From NCBI GenBank assembly GCA_036426205.1, contig CM071574.1:12530892-12594891 (forward strand): 64,000 bases of DNA, read 5' to 3'. The notes below the pieces were generated by a model. That model searched no databases. It saw only the letters and a list, made by a program, of their open reading frames with translations, and had not been told where the DNA came from. This stretch comes from Ascaphus truei (lineage: Eukaryota; Chordata; Amphibia; Anura; Ascaphidae). Below are positions 33,255 through 43,700 of this stretch, in pieces. Positions within the stretch are counted from its first letter, which is position 1; every line of letters starts with the position of its first letter. Position numbers and translations under genes: made by a program.

Positions 33255-35265
33255 TGTAGCCTGGAGCTCCCGTGGCTCCTGGAGACCCCCCTCCCCTTGA
33301 GCAGCTCGGTCGCGGGTGCTGACGGACCCGACGGCTGCTTCCAAGGGTGGGGGCTGGAGCAGGGAGCAGCGCGGCTTCTCCTGCCTGCGGCCGGTTGCCG
33401 GGGACGCGATCGGGCGGTTGCTAAGGCCGCGATCGCGTCTCTAAGGTCCCGGCGGCCGGACAAGCAGGGCGCCGCCATTGAGGACACTGTTGCGCATGCG
33501 CAGGGACGCGTAGGCGCAGGTACAGCCCCCGAGACAGGGATAGCTCGCGCGAGAGCAGGGAAAGCTGAGGGAAGGTCAAGGCAGCCCGGGAAAGCTTGCG
33601 CCAGCGCAGTGAAGGTAGGGAAAAGAGGCAGCCCGGGAAAGCTTGCGCCAGCGCAGTGAAGGTAGGGAAAAGCCCGCGAACCCCTAGCCTACCAGGGAAG
33701 GCTCTGAGCTGGGACTGCATATCCCAAGAGCCTTTGCGAGCCCCATGTGACACCAGGGAGCCAATAGGGAATTATGGAGACCCTGGAGAAAGAGATAATT
33801 TGGCGGGCTTGCAGCACGTTAGATCATCAGAGACCGGAGCAAGCCCAGGGAAGGAGGTAGGGTACAGGAGTCAGGGACTCCCTGTACTAGGCCAGCACCC
33901 CCAGGGCTCGAGATAGCTCAGCTCCCAGTAAGGGAGTGTTGCCAGGGGCAGCCCTCGGGTTAGGGACCCTGCCATTACATTAGTGGGAGTGGGAAAGGAA
34001 GGTTACGCAGAGTTGGAGTCGGGAGCTGTGAGGGAAGGAAGGGTGGGGGAGCGAGTGCAGCTCCTGCCCATAGGTACTCACACCCCAAAGTAGGCCCCAA
34101 CTCCCCACTATGTGGGTAATTGCTGAGGGAGGCCCAGATAGGGACGCTGCCCTTAGTGTAGTGCTGCATTGTCAGAGTCACGGCTGTCAGTGCGTGAGGT
34201 TGACTAGGAGGCACTTGTTGCGCAGCCGTTGACTGCAAGCTCCAGTGAGCTAAGCTTGTGCGTAGCGTGGGGACTAGTAGAGAGGTAGTGGGTCTGGAGA
34301 AGGGCTATAGCTGTTCTAGTCACCTGGAGTAGCGCTAGGGGTAGGATGGAAGGGATAGCCTGGAACGAGGGTCAGGAATTCTGGAGAGGATCTGCACTAG
34401 GCTAGCCAACAGTAGGTAGACGCCCAAGTACTGCATGGAAGAGTACTCTAGTCCATTCCAGATCACTTACCGAAGGACTTGGGTAGTTGGGGGAGTGGGA
34501 CAGGTCATATCCCCTGCAGGCCAGGAGTTCCCCAAGCCACTACAGGTTGCTGTACTACAGGGACAGGCCCTAGGTTAGGATTCCTGTCACGGTAGTACCA
34601 CTTAGATTAGACAGGGACCAGCAGCGCGCGGTTCCTGTGAAGCGGTTCGGACCCACGTTGGGGTCGCAGCAGAGACGATTCCAGAGTGGGACCCCCTAGG
34701 GTCCGCACGTGCAAGGAGTTCGGTTGGATCAGACGGATTATCACACGTCTGACCTTTGAGAAGTTTGTTGCTGACCCGAGCACCGGAGTGCCGGCAGTGT
34801 ATTATACCATCACAAGTGCACCAACAGGCCTAGAGGTTCTTAGTGGACTGCGCAGTCACCCATTGACTATCTCTGTAGGAGTACGGACATTGGGTGGGGT
34901 TCTTGGGACACTGGGTGGGATCACCTAGTGTGAGGGAATCGTCCTGCGAGACGTCACTGTTAGTGTCTCACGTGAGAGAGACACAGGTTATCATTATTAT
35001 TCGTTAGTAAAGTCCTTAGTTATTTTACCTCACCGTGTATGATTATTGATTGTCCTGCGAGGAACCACCCCCCTCTGGTGGGAGCCATCGCAGGTGGAGG
35101 CGCTGAATTGAGTAGTGGTTACCCCTAGTATAATTGCCCCAGGTTCCCGTGGCGGAAGCTCAGCCCTCCTGCGAGCCAACAGGGAACGCACCACACTGAG
35201 TAACAAAATGTTCCGACAATCAAACAGTAAGAATACTGCGATTGGGTGGGGGAATACCCGTTACA
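33255..35265 (+). repeat. 3' LTR of element A
   Basis: This 2011-bp LTR pairs with the 5' LTR. It includes an extra copy of a roughly 40-bp block (cagcccgggaaagcttgcgc at about 33583 and 33631). Most other differences from the 5' LTR are single-base insertions or deletions rather than substitutions. Confidence 0.88.
35054..35105 (+). promoter_or_regulatory. U5 stem plus PBS-like motif, 3' LTR of A
   Basis: CCTGCGA (35054-35060) pairs perfectly with TCGCAGG (35088-35094). TGGAGGCGCTG follows immediately at 35095-35105. Confidence 0.65.
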
Positions 35266-35488
35266 CAAGTTAGCGATCCGATATTTCTCTGGTTAGCACG
35301 AGGGCATCGTAACGCTAATCACCTGTGTGGATATGTGTTGCGACTATCGATATGTTACAGGAGGACCTTTGAGGATCTACCCCAGAGAGTTTTTAACTAT
35401 TGGGAATAATACCACATTTCATCGCAAGATATTCTAATTTCTACTTCATGTATCAACAACTTATGAGGCTTTTGCATTGTAGTGCTAT

Positions 35489-35850
35489 ACAGCAGCGGCA
35501 GCTCTTATTCGAGCAAATGCCGCTGGCTGTATGAGGCTGGGAAGCGGGTAGCCGCGGCGCGTGGCGGCGCACTGTGACGTCACAGTCACATGCGCGCCCG
35601 GCTTCCCCGTCTTCCCCGGCTTCCCCAGGCTTCCCCGACACCCCTGGACATCAAATTAAGGTAAGCGGGGGTGCAGGGAAGCAGAGGGGCAGAGCAGAAG
35701 CCGGGCTCGGGGTCCGGAAGGATAGTAAATTGCGCGCGAGGTGGAGGGGGGGTGCGTGTGGGAAACGCGGCGGCACGCGGATATTACTGGCGGCAGCTGG
35801 GGTAGATCCCGGCATGCCGCCGGCATTTAGTGCGATAAAGTATGTCGCTA
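35489..35850 (-). mobile_element. GC-rich element (family N), copy N1
   Basis: The left part, cagcagcggcagctcttatt, followed by cgagcaaatgccgctgg, is a small hairpin matching the inverted right end of copy N3. The interior is CpG-rich and shares aggtaagcggggg and the gaagccggg...ggtccggaagg series with N2. The right boundary is approximate. There is no coding capacity. Confidence 0.55.
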
Positions 35851-36737
35851 CTGTATTATACAACAACATGCATGGCATTTTTAAAACGGAAGTTATGGTT
35901 TTTACTTTGCTGTATTTTGATGTTTTCAGAATCCGAGGTAGCTTTGTTTTTTATGGCTTTTTTTGCTTTCTTCATTCAAAAATCCTTCGCTTTGAATACA
36001 CAAGGTTGTGCAGAGATGAATTGTTTGATGCCAAAGAAAAATTATATGAAAATATGCATTAATCTAATTGTTCAAAAAACATTTTTTTTTTTAAAGTTTT
36101 GAATATCCGTTATGTCAGGTAGCAAATATCTTTTCACTGTAACACCAGACATTAAATCTGTCAAGAGGCACGCTGTAAAATAAATGTCTGGGATACCTTC
36201 ATAAACAAAAATCTTATTTCCATAATTCATACAGCTGGCTGACATTTATTGGCACGTCAGGTGCAATGGGGACATTTCAGAAACATTAACATGTACAGCA
36301 TCATTTGTCAACAAAGCAACAATGTAAGCAAATCGTTCAGAACTCGTACAGATTTACAGCTTTTTCTGCCAGCTGCTAATTACGATGTGCTCTGCCTATT
36401 TGGTATGGCCTGTTTTATTGGAAAATGACAAAGGGGTTATGGTATCCCAGTTAGGAATATAAATGTGCTTTTAGTAATAATATAACCAGTATTATGACCA
36501 TGCAACTAGAAGTCTTGACCTAGTTCCCCTGGTCTTACAGTTGATTGAATTTGATGGATGAAAGACGGCACTTTGGCACTGGTATTTTAGTTGGCGATAA
36601 AGTGATCTCCATTGTTAAACAAATAGAAGGCAAGAACACCACAAATATTTTAGGACCTTCTTTCCATTAAACCTTTATATGAAATAGGATGTAAATATTG
36701 TTGAAGGAGAATACAATTGTGTATGTTTACTATACAG
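35851..36737. other. presumed intron, no gene seen
   Basis: AT-rich sequence. The open frame that runs out of N1 to about 36060 has no recognisable domain. Confidence 0.45.
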
Positions 36738-36925
36738 CAGCGGTGCACAAAGTGGGGGGCATGCCTACCAGGGGGGTGCTAGATTGTCTGGGGGGGGGGC
36801 ACGGGTATTACAGAGGCCCCACGCTTCCCCAATGGCATTTTAAATAAATGCCTTGGATTGCGTGAGGCCTCTGTAACTGGTTTACTAACCTTGGTTCCAA
36901 TGACGCGTCTCCATGGCAACATGAC
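36738..36925. mobile_element. hAT-like element (family Q), truncated copy 3
   Basis: The left end cagcggtgcacaaagtgggg matches Q2, and the interior has ggcctctgtaac like the other copies. The right terminus was not found, so the copy seems truncated. Confidence 0.6.
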
Positions 36926-38202
36926 AACACACAAATTAACAAGCAGGAGTAAGCATAACAGAGAACAACTTCTAAATTGTAAAGTCTTGCTCTTATCATA
37001 CAGTAAGTCTTTAAGCAGTCGTTTTGTATTTCCTCTGCCTTAACAACATAACATTTCTCTACATCTGTTCCTAATATTTCCTTGTATATAATATGGAGCT
37101 GACAATGTATGCAGTGATATACATAGACTTTTGCAGATGCAATGAGTACCTGCCCCGAAGATCTTATAACCTAATTTTGGTATTTCTATTCATAACCCTG
37201 CACTGTTCTTTAAATATCTAAGTATAAAGGTATACAATGTTAATAATAATAATAATAATAATAATAAACCAGTGTGCCACCCTAGGGAATAAATGAGTAA
37301 TGAAGACACTGTCCCCTGATCTGCCTGGCAACAGAAGATAGGAAATATGGGATTGGAATCCAGTGGGGACGGATGGAATGTTGGGACGGATGGAATGTTG
37401 GGACGGATGGAATGTTGGGGCAGGCTGTCAGTTTGAAAGAGAGAAAAAGTCCAATTGCCATTCTGAGACAGGGACACAGAGACAGCTAGGGACAATCTGA
37501 GACCGGACACAACTACAAGGAGTGCTAGACTGAGAGGCACACAGAGAGACAGCTCAGATGGAAGTGAGAGAGCTGCAGAAACACATCTCTTACACTTAAA
37601 CAAAAGTATGTAATGAGGAGTCCACATTAAAGAGAGCAACCGGATAACAGACAGCCAGGGGGTTGAGTATTCTTTCCGACTTACACACACCTCACAAAAA
37701 GTGACATCCTTAATAGGCCTGCAACACCACTACACACCATTATGAGATCTGAGCTCCAGTGCAGCACTGGCAAATGAAGCCAGCCAAAGGCCAAGATTAA
37801 AGTACTTGGTACGGTGACTGCAACGTTGCGCTGTGTCATAGCAAGTACACGTAGTCCGTCATGGGTGCCCATAGTGGGCATGACCTTGACGGCGATCGCG
37901 TGATATCAGCCGTTGCGATCTCTTGAAGACAGAATATTTTGATATTTCCAGTGATCGAGGGGTGACGTCACGGGCACGTGAGCGATTCAGCCAATGAGGG
38001 TGAACTGCTCACGGCCATGCCCCCCGGTTGCGATCTTTGGTCTCCAGAGTGCAGTAATCGCTGCAGGACAGCAACGGCTGACGTCACACGGTCGCGTCAC
38101 TGTAGCTTCTACTATAAACTCAGCCTAAGGGGCATCTAGATTGAACGCTGGGACTAGGCAAATGGACAATAGTGCAGCGTTCTAGTTTATTGTGTAAATA
38201 TA
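36926..38202. other. presumed intron with small tandem repeats
   Basis: The segment contains (TAA)n at about 37239-37266 and three exact 17-bp repeats at 37367-37417. The minus-strand frame at 37190-37690 is low-complexity Leu/Ser and is not called a gene. A GC-richer patch at 37850-38110 shows no element ends that I recognise. Confidence 0.5.
37367..37417. repeat. 3 x 17-bp tandem repeat
   Basis: The unit ggacggatggaatgttg occurs three times without a difference, starting at 37367, 37384 and 37401. Confidence 0.97.
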
Positions 38203-38206
38203 TATA

Positions 38207-38970
38207 TGTAACAGTGTTTCCCCCACCCGGTGGGAGATTTGGCCATTACTGATCGTGTGGTGCATGATACCTGCTGGTAACAGGAGGACTGAGTTGTCCG
38301 CCGGTGGTAGTGGGGACACAGGACTTGGCTTCTGGGGTTCATACCCTACATATCTTTTTAGCAGTGCAGCGCCTCCATCTGCCGTAGGCTTCAGGGAACT
38401 GAAGGTGATCTCCCACAGTAGAATTATTACCTCTTCCCCCAGTAAGGTCATGCACCAGGCAGGAGGTATAACAACAGGAACGGTTTATTATCTCATCTGT
38501 ACAGCACAGTAACAAGCAGGCTTCTGCCCGATGCAGTACTTCTCAGCTACCACTGAAGGATGGTCCCAGGACCGTCACTACAGGCCAATGGCACCCACAG
38601 CTGTCCTAGCTCTTCCCTGCCTCCCTAGCAGAGGCAGAGGTATGGTCCACACTCACTCTCCCCCCGGAGGGAAGAGGACTGGAGAAGGCCCAATACTCAG
38701 CCTCTCCAATGTGTGACCTGCCTTCCTCAAGTGGGGAAAGGCACTGCTAAATTTGGGCGGTACCTGCCCTTAAGCACAGCCAGGAGGAGGGCATCAGGTC
38801 TGAGTCATGATTGGTCATGCCCAGGCCTGATGTCACTGCCTCCCGCTGTCACTCAAGTGCAGTACTTAGGAGGGGAAAAACCCCATATCAGCAACTACTG
38901 GCAGCCTGATCGTAGCAGGGCTTACTGCCAGGAGGGAAGCAGACTAGTAGCCACAGTTGGCATGGCTATA
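38207..38970 (-). mobile_element. solo LTR H, TGTAGCC group
   Basis: On the minus strand the LTR begins TATAGCCATGCC (group consensus TGTAGCC with one change) and ends GGGGGAAACACTGTTACA. It is 764 bp long. Both flanks read tata, consistent with a 4-bp duplication but inside TA-rich sequence, so weak evidence. No internal region is present. Confidence 0.78.
38367..38422 (-). promoter_or_regulatory. U5 stem plus PBS-like motif in LTR H
   Basis: On the minus strand TCTACTGTGGG (38422-38412) pairs with CCTACGGCAGA (38388-38378): ten of eleven positions including two G-U pairs. TGGAGGCGCTG (38377-38367) follows. The loop contains a second hairpin, CTTCAG...CTGAAG. Confidence 0.6.
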
Positions 38971-39000
38971 TATATATATATATATATATATAAATATATA
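38971..39000. repeat. (TA)n microsatellite
   Basis: A short TA run lies between LTR H and the small hAT-like element to its right. Confidence 0.95.
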
Positions 39001-39156
39001 CAGTGGTCGACAAATCGCCAAAAAATCTACTCGTCACACAAAAAAATCTACTCGCCACCTAGTACCAAAAGTGTGCTGCTTGGGCCAATAGGAGCTCGCC
39101 ACGATGTTAAATCCACTCGCCCGGGGCGAGCAAATGTATAGGCTTGTCGAACACTG
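39001..39156. mobile_element. 156-bp hAT-like element, CAGTGGTCGACAA ends
   Basis: The ends CAGTGGTCGACAA and TTGTCGAACACTG are inverted with one mismatch. Flanks are a perfect 8-bp aatatata on both sides (38993-39000 and 39157-39164), although the context is TA-rich. The interior repeats a tctactcg(c/t)cac phrase. It is non-coding. Confidence 0.8.
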
Positions 39157-39164
39157 AATATATA

Positions 39165-39544
39165 TATTAATATATATTAATATATTTGAATGTTTTTTAT
39201 TTAAGAGTGAGTGCCATCAGGGTAAGGTTGCCCAGGGCTTAACGTTTTATATAAACACGTCTCGTCTGTTTATTTTTCATCAAGGGGTCCAATTAGGGTG
39301 TACTGTACTAAGGGAGGAAGGACTCAGGCCTCTGCTACAGCACATATAGGCTGTGGAAATAGGGGGGATACATATCAAATAAGTTTGCTGCAGTATGTGC
39401 CAACATTATTGCAGCACATGGCATGCCCCTGTGGGTAAAATTGTGCGATATATAGGCGAAACGTACACTGCAGCGGGACATACACACTGCGCCAGTGGGA
39501 GAAGCAATCATTGTTTTAATTACCTGAGCACGAGAAGGAGCCTG
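39165..39544. other. presumed intron, no gene seen
   Basis: No element ends or exon were recognised. Confidence 0.45.
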
Positions 39545-39652
39545 GGTTAAAGCCTAACGTTGACTGAGCCTCTGATTGAGTCAGCTGTGCTGAAGAAGAG
39601 ATATCCTTAAAACCTGTTGGTGGCCCTTGAGAACTGCAGTTGGCCACCCCTG
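39545..39652. mobile_element. hAT-like element (family R), half copy R4
   Basis: Only the right half is present, from tgactgagcctctgattgag to the terminus ggccacccctg. The left arm is missing. Confidence 0.65.
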
Positions 39653-40439
39653 CCTTAAGGCATTGCACAGTTTCATTGTATAAGGTGCTACTCATTCTTC
39701 TGACTATCCTACTAACACTACTAATGTATACTGGCACTTGAATATATAGGCTGCAGGCTGAGAGTGTTTTATAATGATTCATGTATAAGTGTAAAAGGTT
39801 GTATGATTGCATTTTAAATATAAGCATTATTTGTGAAGGATTAATTACTATATTTATATGTTCTTTAAATTGCTTAAACAGTTTTTCTGGAGTGCAAAGT
39901 GAAGTGTTTTATTCAGTATTTATGTTTTACTAATGCAACTTACCACTGGAAGCCATGCCTTCTAGCTTCAAACAAATGCAACTGAATGAGCATTTATCTA
40001 GAAAACAGGAGCATGGATATTAATGGAGATATGTTTTTAAACAACAGCTTTGAATGTTTTAAAGGGGCAATCCACCTTAACTAACCTCCAGGATTGAAAC
40101 TGGGGAGCCCTCCAGAGATGAACCACACGGTTTTCAGCTCCAGGGACCTCCTGGGGGGCAGGGCCATGACAGGGAGGGGGGGGGGGGGGCGCAACAGCCG
40201 GAACTGCTGTCCCCTGCTGGCAATGATGGCAATGAGTTTGACTGCAACGGCAAGAAGGGCCCTCCCCAGCTCCCCCTGCAGGCCCCCTTCACCCTGCAGG
40301 GCCCTGCCCTTCCGCAGCCCCCCCCCCATGTAGGGACCTCCCCTTTGCTGGCAGACACCCATCTGGAAGGGGGGATTCCCCAGACTCTCATTCTGTGGAC
40401 CTACAGTTACATCTGTGGGCCCAAGTAAGCTACTATGCT
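39653..40439. other. presumed intron and a GC-rich patch
   Basis: The left part is AT-rich. From about 40070 (ggggcaatccaccttaacta) the sequence becomes G/C-rich with poly-G at 40176-40190 and CCTGCAGG-like palindromes. It may be part of an unrecognised element. Open frames here are compositional. Confidence 0.4.
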
Positions 40440-40640
40440 CCCTGACTCAGTACCCCTTTTTACCCCCCCTCCACAGGCCCAGTATACCATTATACACCCC
40501 TCACCAGGCCCAGTACTCCCTTATCCCCCTCTTCAGGCCCAATACTCCCCTCCCCAGTACCCCCTTATACCCCTACCCAGGTCCAGTACCCCTTTACCTC
40601 CTCCCCAGGACCTCCTTATACCCTCACCTCACGGAATGGG
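40440..40640. repeat. degenerate C-rich minisatellite
   Basis: About six imperfect copies of a roughly 30-bp unit built on cccaggcccagtaccccttat occur in tandem. Confidence 0.8.
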
Positions 40641-40655
40641 ACCAATGTGATGCCG

Positions 40656-40848
40656 GCGATCCGCCACCAGTACAACTCACCGCCAGGCAGGTCTTCACTG
40701 TATAATTCGCTGCACGTCGGCTGTCCGGCGCTCTTATTTCCGTAGCGGTCACAGGACTAGGAGCGCCAGGCGGCCAAAGTGCTGCAAATTGTACTGCAGT
40801 GACCTGCCCGGTGGTGAGTTATAGTGGCGGTGCACCGCCGGTGGCCAA
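40656..40848. mobile_element. short inverted-repeat element
   Basis: Imperfect arms of about 60 bp (gatccgccaccagtacaact near the left, gtggtgagttatagtggcgg near the right) flank a short GC-rich centre. No target duplication was identified. Confidence 0.55.
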
Positions 40849-40955
40849 GTGGCCAACACTATTTCCCCCATACCCATTACCTTCTTTTATCCCCCTGACC
40901 CCTTTACCTCCATATATATTTCCCCTCTCCATTACGCCCTATTGATCACTATCAA

Positions 40956-41177
40956 TATGGAACGGTGGTGCTGATCCTGTATGTATTGCGTATTGAATAA
41001 GTTAAAATATCCATTTAAATGATATACATTAAAAAATATCAGAACCAGACAATATATTATCCCTCACCTTATACTTCATAGTCTGGTTCTGATATTTTTT
41101 TTAATGTATATCAATTCAATGGATATTTGAACTTATTCAATATGCAATACATACAGGACCAGCCCCACCGTTCCATA
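40956..41177. repeat. 95-bp fold-back inverted repeat with 30-nt spacer
   Basis: Arms 40956-41050 and 41081-41177 are inverted copies with a handful of mismatches. The outer end reads tatggaacggtgg/ccaccgttccata and the inner end atcagaaccagac/gtctggttctgat. The spacer is 41051-41080. Confidence 0.93.
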
Positions 41178-42003
41178 CTGCCTATCTTAATTGTGTAAGG
41201 TCACTTTCCCAATTACAGGCACTGAGTGCACGATATAGGGACTTATCCATTTGTTAGTGTCTATGCTCCATCTGTGTTGTCTTTTTCGTTGTTCATTCTC
41301 CCTATATCTCCCCTGCTGCTCATACCCGTACCCTAGTGCGCAAGAGGGAAGCCCTGCTTCATATGTTTGGAAGCCACAACTAGTCATGATGCAGCTTCCT
41401 ATAGGCCTGAGATTTGACAGCCATTTTGTTTCCCCTGATGGAGATTTACACTCGGTAACTTCACCAGATCTCACTTAGAGGTAGACCCACAGGTGGGCGC
41501 TAATTTTTTAATGTTACATTATCTCTTTAACGTAGCTATATCTGTAACGCATATCCTCAAAGCTGTTTAACGGTACGTTGTTCAGCCATTCTCCTGAAAA
41601 ATGACGAAATGATACATTTGAACATAACGTTAGGCTTCTTAATATGCACATCATATGATAATGAGCACTTTATCAAGGGAGATCCTCAGACCTCCATTAC
41701 GGCTAACGCTATGCTAATAATGCAACAATATTTAGTGCCTGCTGAAAGCTGCTATTACTTCCAAAACTGCAGAGCATTGCGTTATTTCTCCAAATAAAAG
41801 AGAAAATATTAAGTGGTACCCATTTAAATGGACTGTGTAGGAATGGACTCTTTCATGATGTATTTATTCTACTAACAGATATATTGTGGAACATATATAT
41901 GGCTGAAAAACAATAACAAATGAATATTCATTGGGGTTTTTAAGGGACTAACTACAATATGTTGTTAAATAATGAAAGTAAATGATAGATATGTTAATGT
42001 TTA

Positions 42004-42801
42004 TGTAGCCCTGGTAAGAAATGGGGCTATATGTCTTTCCTCCTGCTGGTATAAGCCCTGGTAAAGACAGGCTGCCAGTAGTTATCATGGGTTTCCCCCA
42101 CATCAAGCGTTGCTCTGAGTGGTGGAGGTAGGCCACCTGACTCTGTGTCTAAGGCAAGAGACACAGGGGAGGGGTCTGCTGACATCATGAGGGGCAGGGC
42201 TGTCTCAATTTAGTTGTCAGTTCCTGTCAGTGGCAGGGGAGTTAGTGTTAGAGTGTCAGAGAGAGAAGTGCATGAAGTGCACAGCTGGAGGAGGAGAACT
42301 GGCAGGCCCTGATAGAGCTGCTAGAACTATAGGGAGCTATAGGTGGACCAGTGCCTCTCACCCTGCCTAGGGGGTGAGGGAAGAGCTAGCCCCACCCTGA
42401 GTGCCCGTGGCTTGGGGTGGAGACAGGGACAAAGAGACCATCCTGAGGGTGTGCAGTCTGGTGGGAGAGAAGACCCTGTACATTGGAGGCAACTGTGTTG
42501 CTGCTACTCTGCTGTGCTGTGTGAATAAAGAGCTGCTGCTACTTCTTAAGTAAAGACTGTGTGAGACTGAAATATCTCGTCCCTAAGAGGAGGGACTCTC
42601 TGGAAGGATTTCACCCTTCGTCCCCAGGGCTTACCAGAGATGGAGGCGTTGCACCATTAAGTGAGACGGAGGCATTCACCCCAGTAACCTGGACCTGTCA
42701 TCCCCCATACCATCGCGGGAGACTCAGGCCCTCCTGTTGCCAGCAGGTCTGCACCACCCAGACACACAGAGCCAGACCCTAGTACAGGAAGAGGGGCTAC
42801 A
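42004..42801 (+). mobile_element. solo LTR F, TGTAGCC group
   Basis: This 798-bp solo LTR begins TGTAGCCCTGG, ends GAGGGGCTACA, and is flanked by perfect 4-bp ttta (42000-42003 and 42802-42805). A polyadenylation signal gaataaag lies at about 42522. There is no internal region. Confidence 0.88.
42597..42651 (+). promoter_or_regulatory. U5 stem plus PBS-like motif in LTR F
   Basis: TCTCTGG (42597-42603) pairs perfectly with CCAGAGA (42634-42640). TGGAGGCGTTG (42641-42651), one base off the group motif, follows at once. Confidence 0.6.
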
Positions 42802-43059
42802 TTTATTTTTAAGAATCCACACTCATTTTACATACTGTATTGAATACAAAATCCACACGGAGGATTAATAATCCGTAGCTTCTTTCTCCTCACCCCTGGA
42901 TTTAACCTGAGTGCAGATTTTTAACAATCCACCGAGGATTATTAATACGACCTACTTTGAGGTACTTTGAGGAGCTATACAGCCCAGATATCTGGATAAT
43001 TGGATGATCTCTCTGATCTACCAGTTGCTTTTAAATACGGTGCAAGGTGCCAAATGCGC

Positions 43060-43700
43060 CCTCAGTATATGTTAAAATGGGAGGCGGAGTTTGGGGAGAC
43101 CATAGAGATGGGATTTGTTAATTTGATTGCCCTTTTGCAACTTTTGTTACATTGCTTATAATTCTGATACGATGCCTCCATCCCTTCTTACTTTAAAAAT
43201 CTAAATGCCTGCCTCTTCTTTTCCATTTCCTGCCCTACCTGTTTATTTAGTCACATTGATTTAGACTTGTTTCTTTTATATTTATTACTTAAGTTTATAC
43301 ACTTATAAGTGTGCTTTTCTAATAATGTTTTAAAGACAGCCCATTTATCTTCCATATATTTCCCTGCAAAAACGTCACCCCAATATATTCCTTGGAGATT
43401 ATTCCTTCGTTTATTAAAATCTGCCTTTCTAAAATTTTAAGTCTTTGTTGAATCCATGTAATATGGTTTTTGATCTTTATTTCAAAAGAGAACATGTTAT
43501 GATCACTGTTTCCCAAATGTTCCCAGACTTGAACATTTGTTATTCTACATTGTTTGATATTACCAAATCCAGTATTGCCCCTCTCCTAGTTGATTCCTCA
43601 ATAATTTGGGTCATGTAATTGTCTTTAAGCACCCCCAAAACCCTGTTTCCTTTCAGGATCTCACCTGTAAATATGTTTTTAGTAAGTAACTAGGAAAGAA
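43060..43700 (-). pseudogene. CR1/Rex1-like LINE endonuclease C-terminal fragment
   Basis: The minus strand contains LGNSDHNMFSFEIKI. This is the SDH motif that closes the apurinic-type endonuclease domain of CR1-like LINEs, preceded by stop-broken family sequence (ERGNTGFGNIKQ). Downstream come basic linker phrases such as KKRQAFRFLK and YKQCNKSCKRAIKL, typical of the stretch between endonuclease and reverse transcriptase. Several stops break the frame. The reverse transcriptase is absent. This is an internal LINE fragment, older than the copy at 1-1450. Confidence 0.72.

Larger units (their letters stand above)
28650..35265 (+). mobile_element. element A, non-autonomous Gypsy-type LTR retrotransposon with 2-kb LTRs
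   Basis: LTRs at 28650-30630 and 33255-35265 begin TGTAGCCTGGAGCTCC and end ATACCCGTTACA. The whole is bounded by caag (28646-28649 and 35266-35269). The 2.6-kb interior has a primer-binding site, a five-copy tandem array, a Cys/Pro-rich ORF and a polypurine tract. It has no protease, RT, RNase H or integrase. The primer site, purine tract, U5 end, and the last part of the ORF all resemble element B at 52534-60480. I infer a B-related non-autonomous family mobilised in trans. I do not recognise a named family. Confidence 0.85.
22407..35383 (+). mobile_element. family M element, copy M2, split by two LTR elements
   Basis: The left end is ggggtagatcctcagagg at 22407 and the right end is the inverse gaggatctacccc closing at 35383. 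M sequence occupies 22407-23439, 28487-28649 and 35266-35383. The first break holds the BEL element C with duplication atccc. The second holds element A with duplication caag. Reading across both breaks in order reproduces the order of phrases seen in M1 (ctgataatc... then atggatgtga..., aacggaggt.tgaggat, cattagcatat...). Without insertions it is about 1.3 kb. Confidence 0.8.
41478..42900 (-). mobile_element. family M element, copy M4, split by solo LTR F
   Basis: The left end is decayed (gaggtagacccacaggtggg), but the next 500 bp follow M3 phrase by phrase: gagatcctcagacctcc, atgctaataat.caac, gcattgcgttatttctcca and aacatata.atggctgaaa. LTR F interrupts it at 42004. The right end was not located and the given end is approximate. 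Confidence 0.6.

Noticed and set aside
33255..33659. Extension of the element A ORF into the 3' LTR
   Set aside because: The frame stays open by chance across the LTR border; the parallel with element B pol ends before the LTR.
37190..37690. 166-codon minus-strand frame
   Set aside because: Leu/Ser-rich low-complexity reading of a tandem-repeat and purine-rich region; no domain or homologue recognised.
40094..40705. Pro-rich frames near 40.1-40.7 kb
   Set aside because: They read the C-rich minisatellite and poly-G tract.
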